Source of the DNA: Acidobacteriota bacterium
GTDB taxonomy: Bacteria > Acidobacteriota > Terriglobia > Acidiferrales > UBA7541
Length of the DNA: 64,000 nucleotides
Assembly: GCA_013289855.1 (NCBI GenBank)
Contig: JABCZD010000002.1
Coordinates: 248,001-312,000 of the forward strand
Direction: 5' to 3'
Each line of letters opens with the position of its first letter. The first letter of the stretch is position 1. A program made the translations under genes and the position numbers. Below are positions 55,977 through 64,000 of the stretch, piece after piece. Under the pieces are notes generated by a model. The model was not told the origin of the DNA, did no database searches, and saw nothing but the letters and a program-made list of their open reading frames with translations.

Positions 55977-56867
55977 ATGCCTTCCGCGCACCTCATCCAA
56001 CGGGTAACTATTCTAGGCACCGGGCTGATCGGCGGCTCGTTCGCTCTGGCCCTGAAAAAATACGCCACGGACTCGCACATTACCGGCTGGGACCGCGCTG
56101 AAGCGGTGCGTGACGCCAAAGCGCGTGGCGCGATCGATGAGGCGCACCACGGCGAACTCGCGGCAGCGCTACGTGACGCGGATTTGGTGTACATCGCGCT
56201 ACCGATCGGCGCGACGCTCGACTTACTGCCCGAAATTGCCAAACACGCCGCGCCGCACGCGCTGATCACCGACGCCTGCAGCACCAAACTCCGCATCGTG
56301 CACTCCGCCACGGAACTTTTTCACTCGCCCGCAGGAGCAATCTTTCTGGGCGGTCACCCCATGGCCGGCCGCGAAGTTTCCGGCATCAGCAACGCCGACG
56401 CAGACCTTTTTCAGGGTCAAACTTACGCGCTCGTCGGCGAAGCTCGCACTCCGGAAGAAAAATCTCCGCGCGATGCGCGCATTGCGGCGTTCGTTAAACT
56501 GTTGGAAAAAATTGGCGCGCGCCCGCTGTGGCTGGGAGCGCAGCAACACGACTACGCCGTCGGCCTCTCCTCGCATTTGCCGCAACTAGCAGCGGTGGCC
56601 CTGGCGAGTTTCCTGTACGATCGGCTCGACGAAAACGGCCTGCCCATCACGCTGGCCGGCCCAGGTCTGCGCGACTCTCTTCGTTTGGCGGGCAGTCCCT
56701 ATTCTGTTTGGCGCGATATCATCTTGACCAACCGCGAAATTATTTCTGCCGAGCTCGATCTCTTCGCGCGCCGCCTCGACGACCTGCGCGAACGCTTAAA
56801 CTCCCGCAAGCTCGAAGCCGACTTCGACGCCGCCAACGAACTTTACAAACTCTTGCGTTCCCTCTGA
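55977..56867 (+). CDS. tyrA: Prephenate dehydrogenase
   Basis: Oxidatively decarboxylates prephenate on the way to tyrosine. 296 residues, without an ACT domain. Seen: the Rossmann motif ILGTGLIGGSFALAL, DACSTK, the catalytic His in GGHPMAGREVSG, and HLPQLAAVAL for the second domain. ATG 55977 gives MPSAHLIQRVTILG. Last gene of the trp/aro cluster. Confidence 0.93.
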   Translation: MPSAHLIQRVTILGTGLIGGSFALALKKYATDSHITGWDRAEAVRDAKARGAIDEAHHGELAAALRDADLVYIALPIGATLDLLPEIAKHAAPHALITDACSTKLRIVHSATELFHSPAGAIFLGGHPMAGREVSGISNADADLFQGQTYALVGEARTPEEKSPRDARIAAFVKLLEKIGARPLWLGAQQHDYAVGLSSHLPQLAAVALASFLYDRLDENGLPITLAGPGLRDSLRLAGSPYSVWRDIILTNREIISAELDLFARRLDDLRERLNSRKLEADFDAANELYKLLRSL

Positions 56868-56917
56868 CTCTTCCGTTCCGCTCTGAAACACTCGGGAATT
56901 CACCCATATTGCCGCGC

Positions 56918-56967
56918 GTCGAACCATGTTTTCCCCATCATCGATACCGGATTCTGAGTATGGTCCG
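56918..56967 (+). promoter_or_regulatory. Upstream block shared with 57390-57435
   Basis: Bases 56943-56967 match 57411-57435 at 20 of 25 positions, ending GTATGGTCCG 42 and 42 bases before the two paralogous starts. Bases 56918-56929 also match 57390-57401 at 9 of 12. A shared promoter or operator is likely. Confidence 0.5.
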
Positions 56968-57009
56968 CGGCGGTCGTTCTTGTGATGCTCCTTCGAGGAG
57001 GATTACGAG

Positions 57010-57273
57010 ATGAATCGACTAAATTCTTACAGCATTGCAATACTTCTTGCCGCTGCGTTGGCGGCGCCAGCGGTAATCGTGGCTGCTCCCGCCGCGCAAG
57101 ATGATCGCGTCTACGATCGCGATCACAAGGACTATCACCACTGGGACGATCACGAAAATCAAGCCTGGCATCGCTACCTTGCCGAGCAGCACCGGCAGGA
57201 ACACGAGTTTGCGAAGGCTAACAAGAAAGAGCAAGAAGCCTATTGGAACTGGCGACACAGTCATCCGGACTGA
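57010..57273 (+). CDS. Small exported His/Trp-rich protein, paralog 1
   Basis: 87 residues. ATG 57010 has GAGGAGG about 8 bases upstream. A signal peptide ends near APAAQ (about residue 29). The mature part is rich in His, Asp, Glu, Trp and Tyr: HHWDDHENQAWHRYLAEQHR, HEFAKANKKEQ and YWNWRHSHPD. Such a composition could bind metal, but no defined site is proven. It is a close paralog of the next gene. A strong terminator follows. Confidence 0.75.
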   Translation: MNRLNSYSIAILLAAALAAPAVIVAAPAAQDDRVYDRDHKDYHHWDDHENQAWHRYLAEQHRQEHEFAKANKKEQEAYWNWRHSHPD

Positions 57274-57329
57274 CAGTTATAGCTACTTCGTAACGCATCA
57301 TTTGCTGACGGCGCATCGTGACGGCGTAT

Positions 57330-57378
57330 GAGTCGCGAGAGGACGAAGAAACGCTTCTCTCGCGGCTCGTCACTTTTT
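57330..57378 (+). terminator. Rho-independent terminator after paralog 1
   Basis: A 12-bp stem with one G-U pair, 57330-57341 with 57357-57368, followed by GTCACTTTTT. Confidence 0.75.
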
Positions 57379-57389
57379 AAGCCGAAGTT

Positions 57390-57435
57390 GTCGAGCATTG
57401 TCCCAAAGCGCATACGCGATTCCGGGTATGGTCCG
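57390..57435 (+). promoter_or_regulatory. Upstream block of paralog 2
   Basis: Counterpart of 56918-56967. Confidence 0.5.
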
Positions 57436-57477
57436 GAAAGCTTTTTTTCGTAACACTGCAAGTGTGAGGAATTTATG

Positions 57478-57741
57478 ATGAACAGCGTGAAGTGTTGCCT
57501 TGGTTCGATTCTTTTTGCCGTGATTCTAACGGCGCCCGCGGCGCTAATTGTAGGTTGTGGTGCGCAGCAAAGCGCTCCGCAAGTTGCCCAAGCGCCGGAT
57601 AACCACCGCTGGGATGACCACGAAAATCAAGCCTGGCATCGCTTCCTGACAGAGAACCACCGGCAGGATCACGAATTCGCGAAGTCGGACGACAACGAGC
57701 AAAAGGAATATTGGAACTGGCGACACAGCCATCCCGACTGA
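57478..57741 (+). CDS. Small lipoprotein, His/Trp-rich, paralog 2
   Basis: 87 residues from the second ATG at 57478, seven bases after GAGGA and aligned with the paralog's start; the ATG at 57475 is an alternative. The N-terminus ends in LTAPAALIVGC, a lipobox, so this copy should be membrane-anchored while paralog 1 is freely secreted. The mature part repeats RWDDHENQAWHRFLTENHR, HEFAKSDDNEQ and YWNWRHSHPD. Its own promoter-like block precedes it, and the two genes are separated by a terminator, so they can be expressed apart. Confidence 0.76.
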   Translation: MNSVKCCLGSILFAVILTAPAALIVGCGAQQSAPQVAQAPDNHRWDDHENQAWHRFLTENHRQDHEFAKSDDNEQKEYWNWRHSHPD

Positions 57742-57856
57742 AGAATCAGTACGACTTCAGCTGTTCTGCGATTTTCATCTACGAATCACAATCGCGATTC
57801 TTGGACTTTGCCCCGGTCCGCAAATTCGTTAAGCTGATGGCCAGTTTTCCTCTCCC

Positions 57857-58528
57857 ATGTTTATCGGACACTTCGCGGTTGGCTTTGCCGCCAAGAAATT
57901 TGCGCCCAAGAGTTCGCTGGCCGTACTGCTAGCCGCGCCGTTATTTCTCGATATTCTCTGGCCCATCTTTCTCGTCCTGGGCTGGGAGCACGTCCGCATC
58001 TTCCCCGGCATCACCCGCTACAATGACCTGGACCTTTACGATTTCCCGTGGTCGCACAGCCTGCTGATGTCCATCATTTGGGCGACCGTGTTCGCATTGA
58101 TCTACGACCGCTTGACGCACTATCGGCCCGGCGTGATCGCCGTGTGGATCGGAGTTGTCAGCCACTGGGTGCTGGACTTCGTCTCGCACCGCCCCGATAT
58201 GCCGCTCTATCCCGGAGGCGGCCCGCACCTTGGGCTCGGTTTGTGGAACTCCGTCCCCGCCACCATGATCGTGGAAATCGCCATGCTCGCCATCGGGGTC
58301 TACCTATATGCCAGTTGCACGCGCGCCAAAGACCGCGTCGGAACGTACGCCTTCGTCAGCTACGTGGTGGTTCTTTTGCTGCTGTATATTTCCGACCGGT
58401 TCGACTCTGGCACGCCGCCTACCGTTTCAGCCATCCTATGGTGCGGCATCATCGCGGAGATAGTGCTGCTTGGCTGGCCCTGGTGGTTCGACAAGCATCG
58501 CGAAGCTGTCTTCCAGCCAGTCTCCTGA
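57857..58528 (+). CDS. Membrane-bound metal-dependent hydrolase-type protein (DUF457/YdjM-like)
   Basis: A 223-residue integral membrane protein with about six transmembrane segments. The N-terminal MFIGHFAVGFAAKKF and WSHSLLMS, with SHWVLDFVSHRPDMPL, carry the His/Asp pattern of the YdjM/YbcI family of membrane metal-dependent hydrolases. Substrate and physiological role are not known. ATG 57857 fits the conserved N-terminus. It stands alone downstream of the small paralogs. Confidence 0.8.
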   Translation: MFIGHFAVGFAAKKFAPKSSLAVLLAAPLFLDILWPIFLVLGWEHVRIFPGITRYNDLDLYDFPWSHSLLMSIIWATVFALIYDRLTHYRPGVIAVWIGVVSHWVLDFVSHRPDMPLYPGGGPHLGLGLWNSVPATMIVEIAMLAIGVYLYASCTRAKDRVGTYAFVSYVVVLLLLYISDRFDSGTPPTVSAILWCGIIAEIVLLGWPWWFDKHREAVFQPVS

Positions 58529-58651
58529 ATCCGTACCTTCCCTTCGCGTCCCGCCCCCGCCAATGTGACGCGCGTCACAACCCCTGGTGCGCCGAGGCAC
58601 AGAATCGTCCTTGGCATCCGAGGTAATAATGCGTCTATAGGAGGGCACATC

Positions 58652-59545
58652 ATGAACGCCACTGCCACTCGTACACAAATTGAACTCAAGAACGTATTAT
58701 TCGCTACCGACTTTTCAGAAGCTGCTGCGGCCGCCATGCCGTATGCCAAGACCATCGCCAAGACCTACGGGGCACATCTGTTTGTGCTGCATGTCATGTC
58801 TCCCGCCGTGGATCCCATGACCTCGCCGGAGATCTGGGCCAGCACGGGGGAAGCCAACAGGATGCAAGCCGAACGGTATCGCACGGAACTTTCCGAGCAA
58901 TTTGCGGAATTCCACTCGGACATTCTCATGCCCGAAGGGGATATCCGGGCGCTGCTGCCCCAGATTGTCAGCGAGAAAAAAATTGATCTCGTGGTCATCG
59001 GTACGCGCGGACGCTCGGGCGTCAAGAAATTCTTTCTGGGCTCCGTTGCAGAAGAAGTCTTTCGCCAGATTTCGTGTCCGGTATTGACGGTAGGACCGCA
59101 CGCATCTACGTCGCTGGACGTGGACGGTGGACCCCGCAGAATTCTGTATGCCACGAACTTCAGCGAGCAGTCCGGGCTGGCCGCTTCTTTCGCCGTTTCG
59201 CTCGCGGAAGAGTTTCAGGCCAACCTTACGCTCACGCACTGTGTCGCCGATCCCGCGGTTGGGGATCTGGTCAACAAGACGCAGCTTGAGGATCATTTCC
59301 GTGCGCAACTGCGCAGCCTGGTTCCGGCCGAAGCCGAATCCTGGTGCAAGGTCGAATATGTTGTGAAAGAAGGCGAGGCCGCAGAGGGGATCCTCGAAGC
59401 TGCCCGGGAACGCAATGTGAACCTCATCGTGTTGGGAGTCCATCCCGAATCGGGCTTCCCCGGAGCCTCCACCCACCTGCCGATGGCCACGGCCCACAAA
59501 GTGGTGAGCCACGCGCACTGCCCGGTGCTCACCATTCGCCACTAG
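58652..59545 (+). CDS. Universal stress protein with two Usp domains
   Basis: About 297 residues. ATG 58652 has TAGGAGGG eight bases upstream, a very strong site. Two tandem UspA domains: the first (about 12-150) has the ATP motif GTRGRSGVKKFFLGS, and the second (about 160-295) has a degenerate loop GVHPESGFPG. The order NVLFATDFSEAAAAAMPYAK and RILYATNFSEQSGLAASFAV marks each domain's start. A perfect 13-bp hairpin follows the stop. A stress-linked ATP-binding role is likely. Confidence 0.92.
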   Translation: MNATATRTQIELKNVLFATDFSEAAAAAMPYAKTIAKTYGAHLFVLHVMSPAVDPMTSPEIWASTGEANRMQAERYRTELSEQFAEFHSDILMPEGDIRALLPQIVSEKKIDLVVIGTRGRSGVKKFFLGSVAEEVFRQISCPVLTVGPHASTSLDVDGGPRRILYATNFSEQSGLAASFAVSLAEEFQANLTLTHCVADPAVGDLVNKTQLEDHFRAQLRSLVPAEAESWCKVEYVVKEGEAAEGILEAARERNVNLIVLGVHPESGFPGASTHLPMATAHKVVSHAHCPVLTIRH

Positions 59546-59551
59546 GCGACT

Positions 59552-59587
59552 TGGCTGAGAGGCGATGAATGGCGCGCCTCTCAGCCA
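59552..59587 (+). terminator. Hairpin after the universal stress gene
   Basis: Perfect 13-bp stem 59552-59564 with 59575-59587, 10-base loop. Only a weak T-run follows. Confidence 0.6.
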
Positions 59588-59650
59588 TTCTGGGTCCGCG
59601 GAGCTCTCGCCGAGTCACGCCGAAGCTTTAAGCAAAGAATCGAGGATGAT

Positions 59651-60154
59651 ATGAAGATTGAAAAAATGACGACCCAGGAATGCCGGTGGATCCTGATGCG
59701 CGGCCCGATCGGGCGCCTCGCATGCTCACGCGATGATCAACCCTATATCGTGCCCATCTATTTCGTGTATGAGCCGGACCATCTATATGGCTTTACCACC
59801 GCGGGGCAAAAAATCGAATGGATGCGAACAAATCCCAGAGTGAGCGTGGAAGTCGATGAAATTGCCAACCACTTTCAGTGGGAAAGCGTCATCCTCACCG
59901 GGCAATTCCACGAACTTCCAGACCTGCCCAGTCATGCCGAAGAGCGCACGCATGCCCGCAAGCTGCTGCAGCAACGTTCTCTCTGGTGGGACACCGCGTT
60001 TGCCGCGCGCCGGCTTAAGTCCGACAGCGATGCGATTCTCCCCATTTTCTATCGCATCGAAATCGAATCCATGACCGGCTATCGGGCCGTTGCCAACGCC
60101 GAGGAATACGCTATGACGGACGCTTCGCGTCCGTCGCAATCGACGGTGAATTAG
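59651..60154 (+). CDS. Pyridoxamine 5'-phosphate oxidase-like FMN-binding protein
   Basis: 167 residues in the split-barrel flavin fold. ATG 59651 has GAGGA 4 bases upstream. MTTQECRWILMRGPIGRLACSRDDQPYIVPI and YGFTTAGQKIEWMRTNPRVSVEVDEI are family segments of flavin-binding proteins related to nitroimidazole resistance. A second, distant member lies at 24710. Substrate unknown. It may be part of a stress response with the Usp gene, an inference from position. Confidence 0.85.
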   Translation: MKIEKMTTQECRWILMRGPIGRLACSRDDQPYIVPIYFVYEPDHLYGFTTAGQKIEWMRTNPRVSVEVDEIANHFQWESVILTGQFHELPDLPSHAEERTHARKLLQQRSLWWDTAFAARRLKSDSDAILPIFYRIEIESMTGYRAVANAEEYAMTDASRPSQSTVN

Positions 60155-60303
60155 TCCCGCAGCGGGGGTGCAGCAAGAAATTCCTGCCAGCATCGGTCTA
60201 TGGACCAGCAACTCACTGAGACGGCGGAACTTGGAGTAGAATCTTCGGGAGCGCCGCCGCGCACCGCGACCGCCGCACGAGCCACTTCATCGAGGATTTG
60301 CAT

Positions 60304-60999
60304 TTGGACAAACGGGTAGCCTCTGCCGACGCCGCCATCGAAAAACTCCACGATGGCGCCACCATTTTGATGGGTGGGTTCGGGCTCTGCGGCATTCCGG
60401 AAAACCTCATCGCTGCGGTGCGCCGCCGCGGTACTAAGAATCTCACCGTCGTCAGCAACAATGCCGGAGTCGACGATTTCGGCATCGGCTTGCTGCTGCA
60501 AAATCGCCAGGTCAAAAAAATGATCTCCACCTATGTGGGAGAGAACAAACTTTTCGAGCAACTGGTGATGGCCGGCGAGCTCGAGCTGGAGCTAAATCCG
60601 CAAGGCACGTTCGCCGAACGGCTGCGCGCCGGGGGTGCGGGCATTCCTGCGTTCTACACGCCCACTGGTTTCGGCACCATGGTCGCTGAAGGCAAAGAAA
60701 CCCGCGAGTTCGATGGCCGCATGTTCGTCATGGAGCGTGGGCTGCGCGGCGATTTCGCTTTCGTAAAAGCCTGGAAAGGCGACCGCTGGGGCAATCTGCA
60801 ATACCGCAAGACGGCGCGAAATTTCAATCCCATGATGGCCACCGCCGCGGACTGTGTGGTGGCCGAAGTGGAAGAGCTCGTCGAGCTGGGTGCACTGGAT
60901 CCTGACCAGGTGCATACGCCGGGAATTTTCGTCAACGCCATTCTGCAAGGCGAGAACCACGAAAAGCGCATCGAGCGCCGCACCACCCGGAAATCCTAG
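60304..60999 (+). CDS. scoA: 3-oxoacid CoA-transferase subunit A
   Basis: Transfers CoA from succinyl-CoA to acetoacetate in its characterised relatives. About 231 residues. The TTG at 60304 lies seven bases after GAGGA and starts [12 protein letters not shown]; a TTG two codons earlier is also in frame but has no space for that site. Family segments: [33 protein letters not shown], and [17 protein letters not shown]. Its subunit B gene is 1.3 kb away, on the other side of a minus-strand serine hydrolase gene. Confidence 0.92.
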   Translation: MDKRVASADAAIEKLHDGATILMGGFGLCGIPENLIAAVRRRGTKNLTVVSNNAGVDDFGIGLLLQNRQVKKMISTYVGENKLFEQLVMAGELELELNPQGTFAERLRAGGAGIPAFYTPTGFGTMVAEGKETREFDGRMFVMERGLRGDFAFVKAWKGDRWGNLQYRKTARNFNPMMATAADCVVAEVEELVELGALDPDQVHTPGIFVNAILQGENHEKRIERRTTRKS

Positions 61000-61015
61000 G
61001 GCCGACCCACTGCGG

Positions 61016-62161
61016 CTATTTGCAGTTAGTGTCGCAGTAAGCATTCGCCAGCATTGATAGCATAGCGATATAGCTCGAGGGGGAAACGAAAGCGCGCGCT
61101 TTCTTGTCGATATCGACTTGATGAATGACGACCATGTCCCGAAAAGGCAATACCGTGATGTACGTGCCACCCGTCCCGGCAGCCGTGTAGGCGCCTTGCA
61201 AAAATCCAGTGGCACTGTTGCCGGGAAATGTAGGCTCGTCCCACACCCACCACAACAGCCCGTAGCCCCAGCGCTCAGGTTCGCCGTAGTTGCGCAAGCT
61301 CGTAGGATTGATGTCGCGGAACGGCGTCAACAAGGTGGTCATGTAGCGCACCCAGTCGCCGGGGATGAGCTGTTTGCCGTTCCACATCCCGGAGTCCAGC
61401 ATGAGCAGGCCAAGCCGTGCCATGTCGCGCGTCGATAAGAACATGGCATATTCCGGATGCACGCTTCCCGGTGCAGGAATCTTCTTCTGCTCGGAGACGT
61501 GATAGTCCTGCATACCGAGCGGCGTCCCTAGATCGTCCTGGAGCGCTTGATAGATGTCCTTGCCGGTTAGCTTCTCGAAGGCTGTGCCGGCCGCGTTGAA
61601 GTCCCAATTGTTATAGACATAGTATTGCCCGGGATACTCCGAACCCCGAGGGGGAATGTAGCGGCCCTGATCCCAATCCGGAAGTTTTTCAGGGTGAGGA
61701 TTTCCGCCAGGAAGATAAATGCCGGAGCGGGAGGCTAGCAATTGCACCAGCGTTGCTTGAGCCTCCATGAGGAGAAATGGCTCCTTGTCGTCGAGGCCCA
61801 GCTGCTTAACGGTTTTGTCGAGGTCGATGATATTGTTCAAAACGTAGTTTCCGTAGAGCATTCCGAGGACGCTTTTGCGCACGGAGGCCACTTTGCTGGC
61901 ATGCGAGAGGTCGCCATATGCGAAGATGACGCGACCTTGCACCACCACCATCATGGAACCGGTCTCCTGCGTTTTGACCCATGCGCGCAATGCTTCCAGC
62001 ATGGCGCTGGAGTAGCCGAGGGACTCGGGTGTTACGGTCTGCCATTCCGCGCCAGGAACGATATCGCCCGTAATTCTGGTAGTGGCTTGAGGCGCGATCT
62101 GGCAGTGCGATGCCGATGCGCCGAAGCAGAGGAGAAGGACGATCGCGGAATACTTGCGCAT
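61016..62161 (-). CDS. Exported serine hydrolase of the beta-lactamase/DD-peptidase class C family
   Basis: 381 residues with a signal peptide (about 1-20). The nucleophile is S93 in the SVRK (SxxK) motif, K96 being the partner; the second motif YVYNNWDFN is a YxN match. The C-terminal region has GAYTAAGTGGTYITVLP in the position of the K/HxG motif. Substrate could be a beta-lactam, peptide or ester; family only. It lies on the opposite strand between the two CoA-transferase subunit genes. Confidence 0.87.
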   Translation of the reverse strand: MRKYSAIVLLLCFGASASHCQIAPQATTRITGDIVPGAEWQTVTPESLGYSSAMLEALRAWVKTQETGSMMVVVQGRVIFAYGDLSHASKVASVRKSVLGMLYGNYVLNNIIDLDKTVKQLGLDDKEPFLLMEAQATLVQLLASRSGIYLPGGNPHPEKLPDWDQGRYIPPRGSEYPGQYYVYNNWDFNAAGTAFEKLTGKDIYQALQDDLGTPLGMQDYHVSEQKKIPAPGSVHPEYAMFLSTRDMARLGLLMLDSGMWNGKQLIPGDWVRYMTTLLTPFRDINPTSLRNYGEPERWGYGLLWWVWDEPTFPGNSATGFLQGAYTAAGTGGTYITVLPFRDMVVIHQVDIDKKARAFVSPSSYIAMLSMLANAYCDTNCK

Positions 62162-62291
62162 AGCGGGATGATAATAATCGAGAGCAGAAATATTCGCGAG
62201 TGTTTGCTATTGACCGCATTGAGGGATGGGACTTTCTCGACGCATCCCGGTAAGATGTGCGCAAGTCTTCGTTACGTTTGGAACCCGTAAG

Positions 62292-62963
62292 ATGCCCCTA
62301 AACGACGAGCAAAAACGCGAACGCATCGCACGCCGCATCGCGCGGGAACTGCGCGACGGCTTTTACGTCAATCTTGGAATCGGCATGCCGACGCTGGTGG
62401 CCAACTATGTTCCGCCGGGCATGGAAGTGATCCTGCAATCGGAAAATGGCATGCTCGGTGTGGGACCGTACCCGCTCGAATCGCAAGTCGATCCCGATCT
62501 GATCAATGCCGGGAAAGAAACCGTCAGCGAACTCCCCGGCACGGCATATTTTTCTTCTGCCGATTCTTTTGGCATGATTCGCGGTGGGCACGTGGATCTT
62601 ACCGTTCTCGGCGCGCTGCAAGTCGACGAAAAAGGCACGCTCGCGAATTGGGCCATCCCCGGGAAAATGCTAAAGGGCATGGGCGGCGCGATGGACCTGG
62701 TTGCCGGGGCTAAGCGCGTATTGGTGGCCATGGAACACGCCACGCGCGATAACAAACCCAAGATCCTAAAGCGTTGCTCGCTGCCGCTCACCGGCGTCGA
62801 GGTCGTCGATTTTATCGTCACGGAATTGGCGGTGATCGAAGTGACGCCGGAAGGTTTGGTGCTGCGCGAGGTGGCCGTGGACTCCTCGGTGCACGTGGTG
62901 CAATCGCTGACCGAAGCCGCGTTGATCGTTCCCGCCTCGGGACCGGCGACCATGCTTTCTTGA
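62292..62963 (+). CDS. scoB: 3-oxoacid CoA-transferase subunit B
   Basis: About 223 residues from ATG 62292 ([20 protein letters not shown]); the frame is open 22 codons upstream. Catalytic Glu E51 in SENGMLG forms the CoA thioester. Other segments: [36 protein letters not shown], and [13 protein letters not shown]. It works with subunit A at 60304, from which an inverted gene separates it. Confidence 0.93.
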   Translation: MPLNDEQKRERIARRIARELRDGFYVNLGIGMPTLVANYVPPGMEVILQSENGMLGVGPYPLESQVDPDLINAGKETVSELPGTAYFSSADSFGMIRGGHVDLTVLGALQVDEKGTLANWAIPGKMLKGMGGAMDLVAGAKRVLVAMEHATRDNKPKILKRCSLPLTGVEVVDFIVTELAVIEVTPEGLVLREVAVDSSVHVVQSLTEAALIVPASGPATMLS

Positions 62964-63011
62964 ACCAGCGCCACGCTCATGAGTTAGACTTTACGAGCGC
63001 CATTTGAACCC

Positions 63012-63320
63012 ATGGATCCACACTCCATCGTCGTCGTCAGCCTGCACTCGCCCAAGGAAAAATTCTGGGGCGAGTTGCTGGCCCTTAATCCCGCCGGCGC
63101 CACCATCCGTGGGGTGGACCTGAACTCCTTCGACCACTTCGTTCGCGAAATCAGCGAGCCAGACAACCAGCGCACCGGCCTTCCCACGGTTTTCTTTCCC
63201 ATGACGCGCATCGAACGCATTGCCCTCGACGAACCCGCCGGAGCCATCCCCTCGATGGCGGAATTATTTGAACGCAAGGTCGGGCGTTCGTTGCGGGCAT
63301 ATCTAGAGCATTTCGCCTGA
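63012..63320 (+). CDS. Small conserved protein, possibly Sm/Hfq-like fold
   Basis: 102 residues. The start IVVVSLHSPKEKFWGELLAL, with NPAGATIRGVDLNSFDHFV and VFFPMTRIERIALDE, gives a run of short beta strands in the order and spacing of an Sm-like or small beta-barrel fold. This is inference from pattern only. It has no catalytic motif. It lies 49 bases after scoB. Confidence 0.6.
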   Translation: MDPHSIVVVSLHSPKEKFWGELLALNPAGATIRGVDLNSFDHFVREISEPDNQRTGLPTVFFPMTRIERIALDEPAGAIPSMAELFERKVGRSLRAYLEHFA

Positions 63321-63344
63321 CTTTAACTCGTGAAATATCGATTG

Positions 63345-63380
63345 CGTGAAACGTTGCATGAAACGTTGCGCGAAAGTGCG
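63345..63380. repeat. Three 12-bp tandem units
   Basis: GCGTGAAACGTT, GCATGAAACGTT and the diverged GCGCGAAAGTGC at 63345-63380, upstream of the phosphatidyltransferase gene. Confidence 0.45.
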
Positions 63381-63395
63381 TTATCCTGAAGCACA

Positions 63396-63950
63396 ATGCA
63401 AGCCCGCGTCTGGACGGTCCCCAACCAAATCACCATTCTGCGACTTGGTTTTCTGCCGCTCTTTATCGTTTCGATTTCTTACGAGCACTACCGCTGGGCG
63501 CTGCTGATTCTGGTGATCGCCGGACTTTCTGACGGAATTGACGGGTTGCTGGCGCGCAGTCTAAATCAGCGCTCTTCGCTGGGCGCGTACCTCGATCCCA
63601 TCGCCGATAAGTTGCTGCTTTCGTCTTCCTTTGTAATTTTGGCTTTCAAGCACGAAATTGCACTGTGGCTGATGATCTTTGTGCTCAGCCGCGACGTGAT
63701 CATTCTGATCGTAGCCGTGGTGATTCTTCTGATTTTTGGCTACCGGCCGTTTCCGCCGAGCGCTCTTGGCAAAGCCACTACATTTTTTCAAATTGTGATG
63801 ATTTTTTCGGTGGTTTTTGGCGCGGCGTATCCCAACGTGCATTTGGGGGTGATCAATCCCATCCTGATTTACACCGTAGCGGCGCTGACGGTGGTCTCCG
63901 CCGTTCACTACTCTTTTTCCATCGCGCGGCGCCTCAGCGGCTCGGAATAA
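63396..63950 (+). CDS. CDP-alcohol phosphatidyltransferase
   Basis: Integral membrane enzyme of 184 residues and about five or six transmembrane segments. The signature DG(x)2AR(x)8G(x)3D(x)3D is present in SDGIDGLLARSLNQRSSLGAYLDPIADKLL. It is probably a PgsA-like phosphatidylglycerophosphate synthase or a related enzyme; the acceptor alcohol is not clear. ATG 63396 (MQARVWTVPNQITILRLGFL) is the typical start. The window ends 50 bases later. Confidence 0.88.
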   Translation: MQARVWTVPNQITILRLGFLPLFIVSISYEHYRWALLILVIAGLSDGIDGLLARSLNQRSSLGAYLDPIADKLLLSSSFVILAFKHEIALWLMIFVLSRDVIILIVAVVILLIFGYRPFPPSALGKATTFFQIVMIFSVVFGAAYPNVHLGVINPILIYTVAALTVVSAVHYSFSIARRLSGSE

Positions 63951-64000
63951 TTCAACTCACGCCGGATGCTGGTAGAGATACAACATCATGGAAGCGAAGC

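Noticed and set aside
60237..60242. TAGAAT -10-like hexamer before scoA
   Set aside because: No acceptable -35 at 15-19 bases upstream; not called as a promoter.
63988..64000. ATG near the right end as start of another gene
   Set aside because: Only four codons are visible and no ribosome-binding site is convincing.

Overview
The window reads as chromosomal DNA of a GC-rich, free-living Acidobacteriota member, most likely of the Terriglobia/Koribacter-type lineage. This is inferred from content: a VWFA-related secreted protein, a CRTAC1-type FG-GAP/ASPIC-UnbV protein beside a multiheme cytochrome with TPRs, a tricorn-type S41 protease, a di-haem oxidoreductase, many secreted alanine/proline-rich proteins, and spacers filled with short palindromes. 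I found no rRNA, tRNA, CRISPR array, insertion sequence or phage gene.

Layout. 0-6.7 kb: tricorn-like protease (cut by the left edge), di-haem oxidoreductase, alpha/beta hydrolase, thioredoxin-fold protein. 6.9-14.9 kb: a minus-strand block of secreted proteins (small secreted protein, Tat-exported CRTAC1 protein, pentaheme cytochrome with TPRs, TPR protein, beta-rich envelope protein). 15-20.5 kb: zinc-ribbon protein, ribosomal protein S21, glgC behind a structured leader, rtcB, eno and a [2Fe-2S] ferredoxin. 20.7-34 kb: mostly plus-strand metabolism (GNAT, M28 peptidase, homoserine dehydrogenase, class V aminotransferase, gpmI, D-2-hydroxyacid dehydrogenase, M20 peptidase, pyk). 34-42.6 kb: minus strand, with a secreted unknown, glycine oxidase, a sigma-54 two-component system with a lipoprotein, and an APC permease.

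42.7-48.6 kb is the most unusual stretch. A D-threonine aldolase/D-serine dehydratase-type gene is followed by two paralogous exported proteins and then by a second, partial copy of its own 3' end. Two beta-propeller-type secreted proteins come next, bounded by fragments of the 3' end of the neighbouring envelope-protein gene. This looks like a young region built by insertion and segmental duplication.

48.9-57 kb carries udgB with an inositol-phosphatase-family gene, then an aromatic amino-acid operon (trpC-trpF-trpB-trpA, chorismate mutase, DAHP synthase, prephenate dehydrogenase). 57-64 kb has two tandem small exported His/Trp-rich proteins with duplicated promoter regions, a membrane hydrolase, a universal stress protein, an FMN-barrel protein, a 3-oxoacid CoA-transferase whose two subunit genes are separated by an opposite-strand serine hydrolase, a small Sm-like candidate and a CDP-alcohol phosphatidyltransferase.

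Three central glycolytic genes (eno, gpmI, pyk) and glgC lie within 18 kb of each other. The trp/aro genes probably act as one pathway unit: DAHP synthase feeds chorismate, chorismate mutase and TyrA lead to tyrosine/phenylalanine, and TrpC/F/B/A finish tryptophan. The trpE, trpG and trpD genes must be elsewhere. Start codons were re-chosen where a ribosome-binding site or protein family argued for it; such choices are noted.
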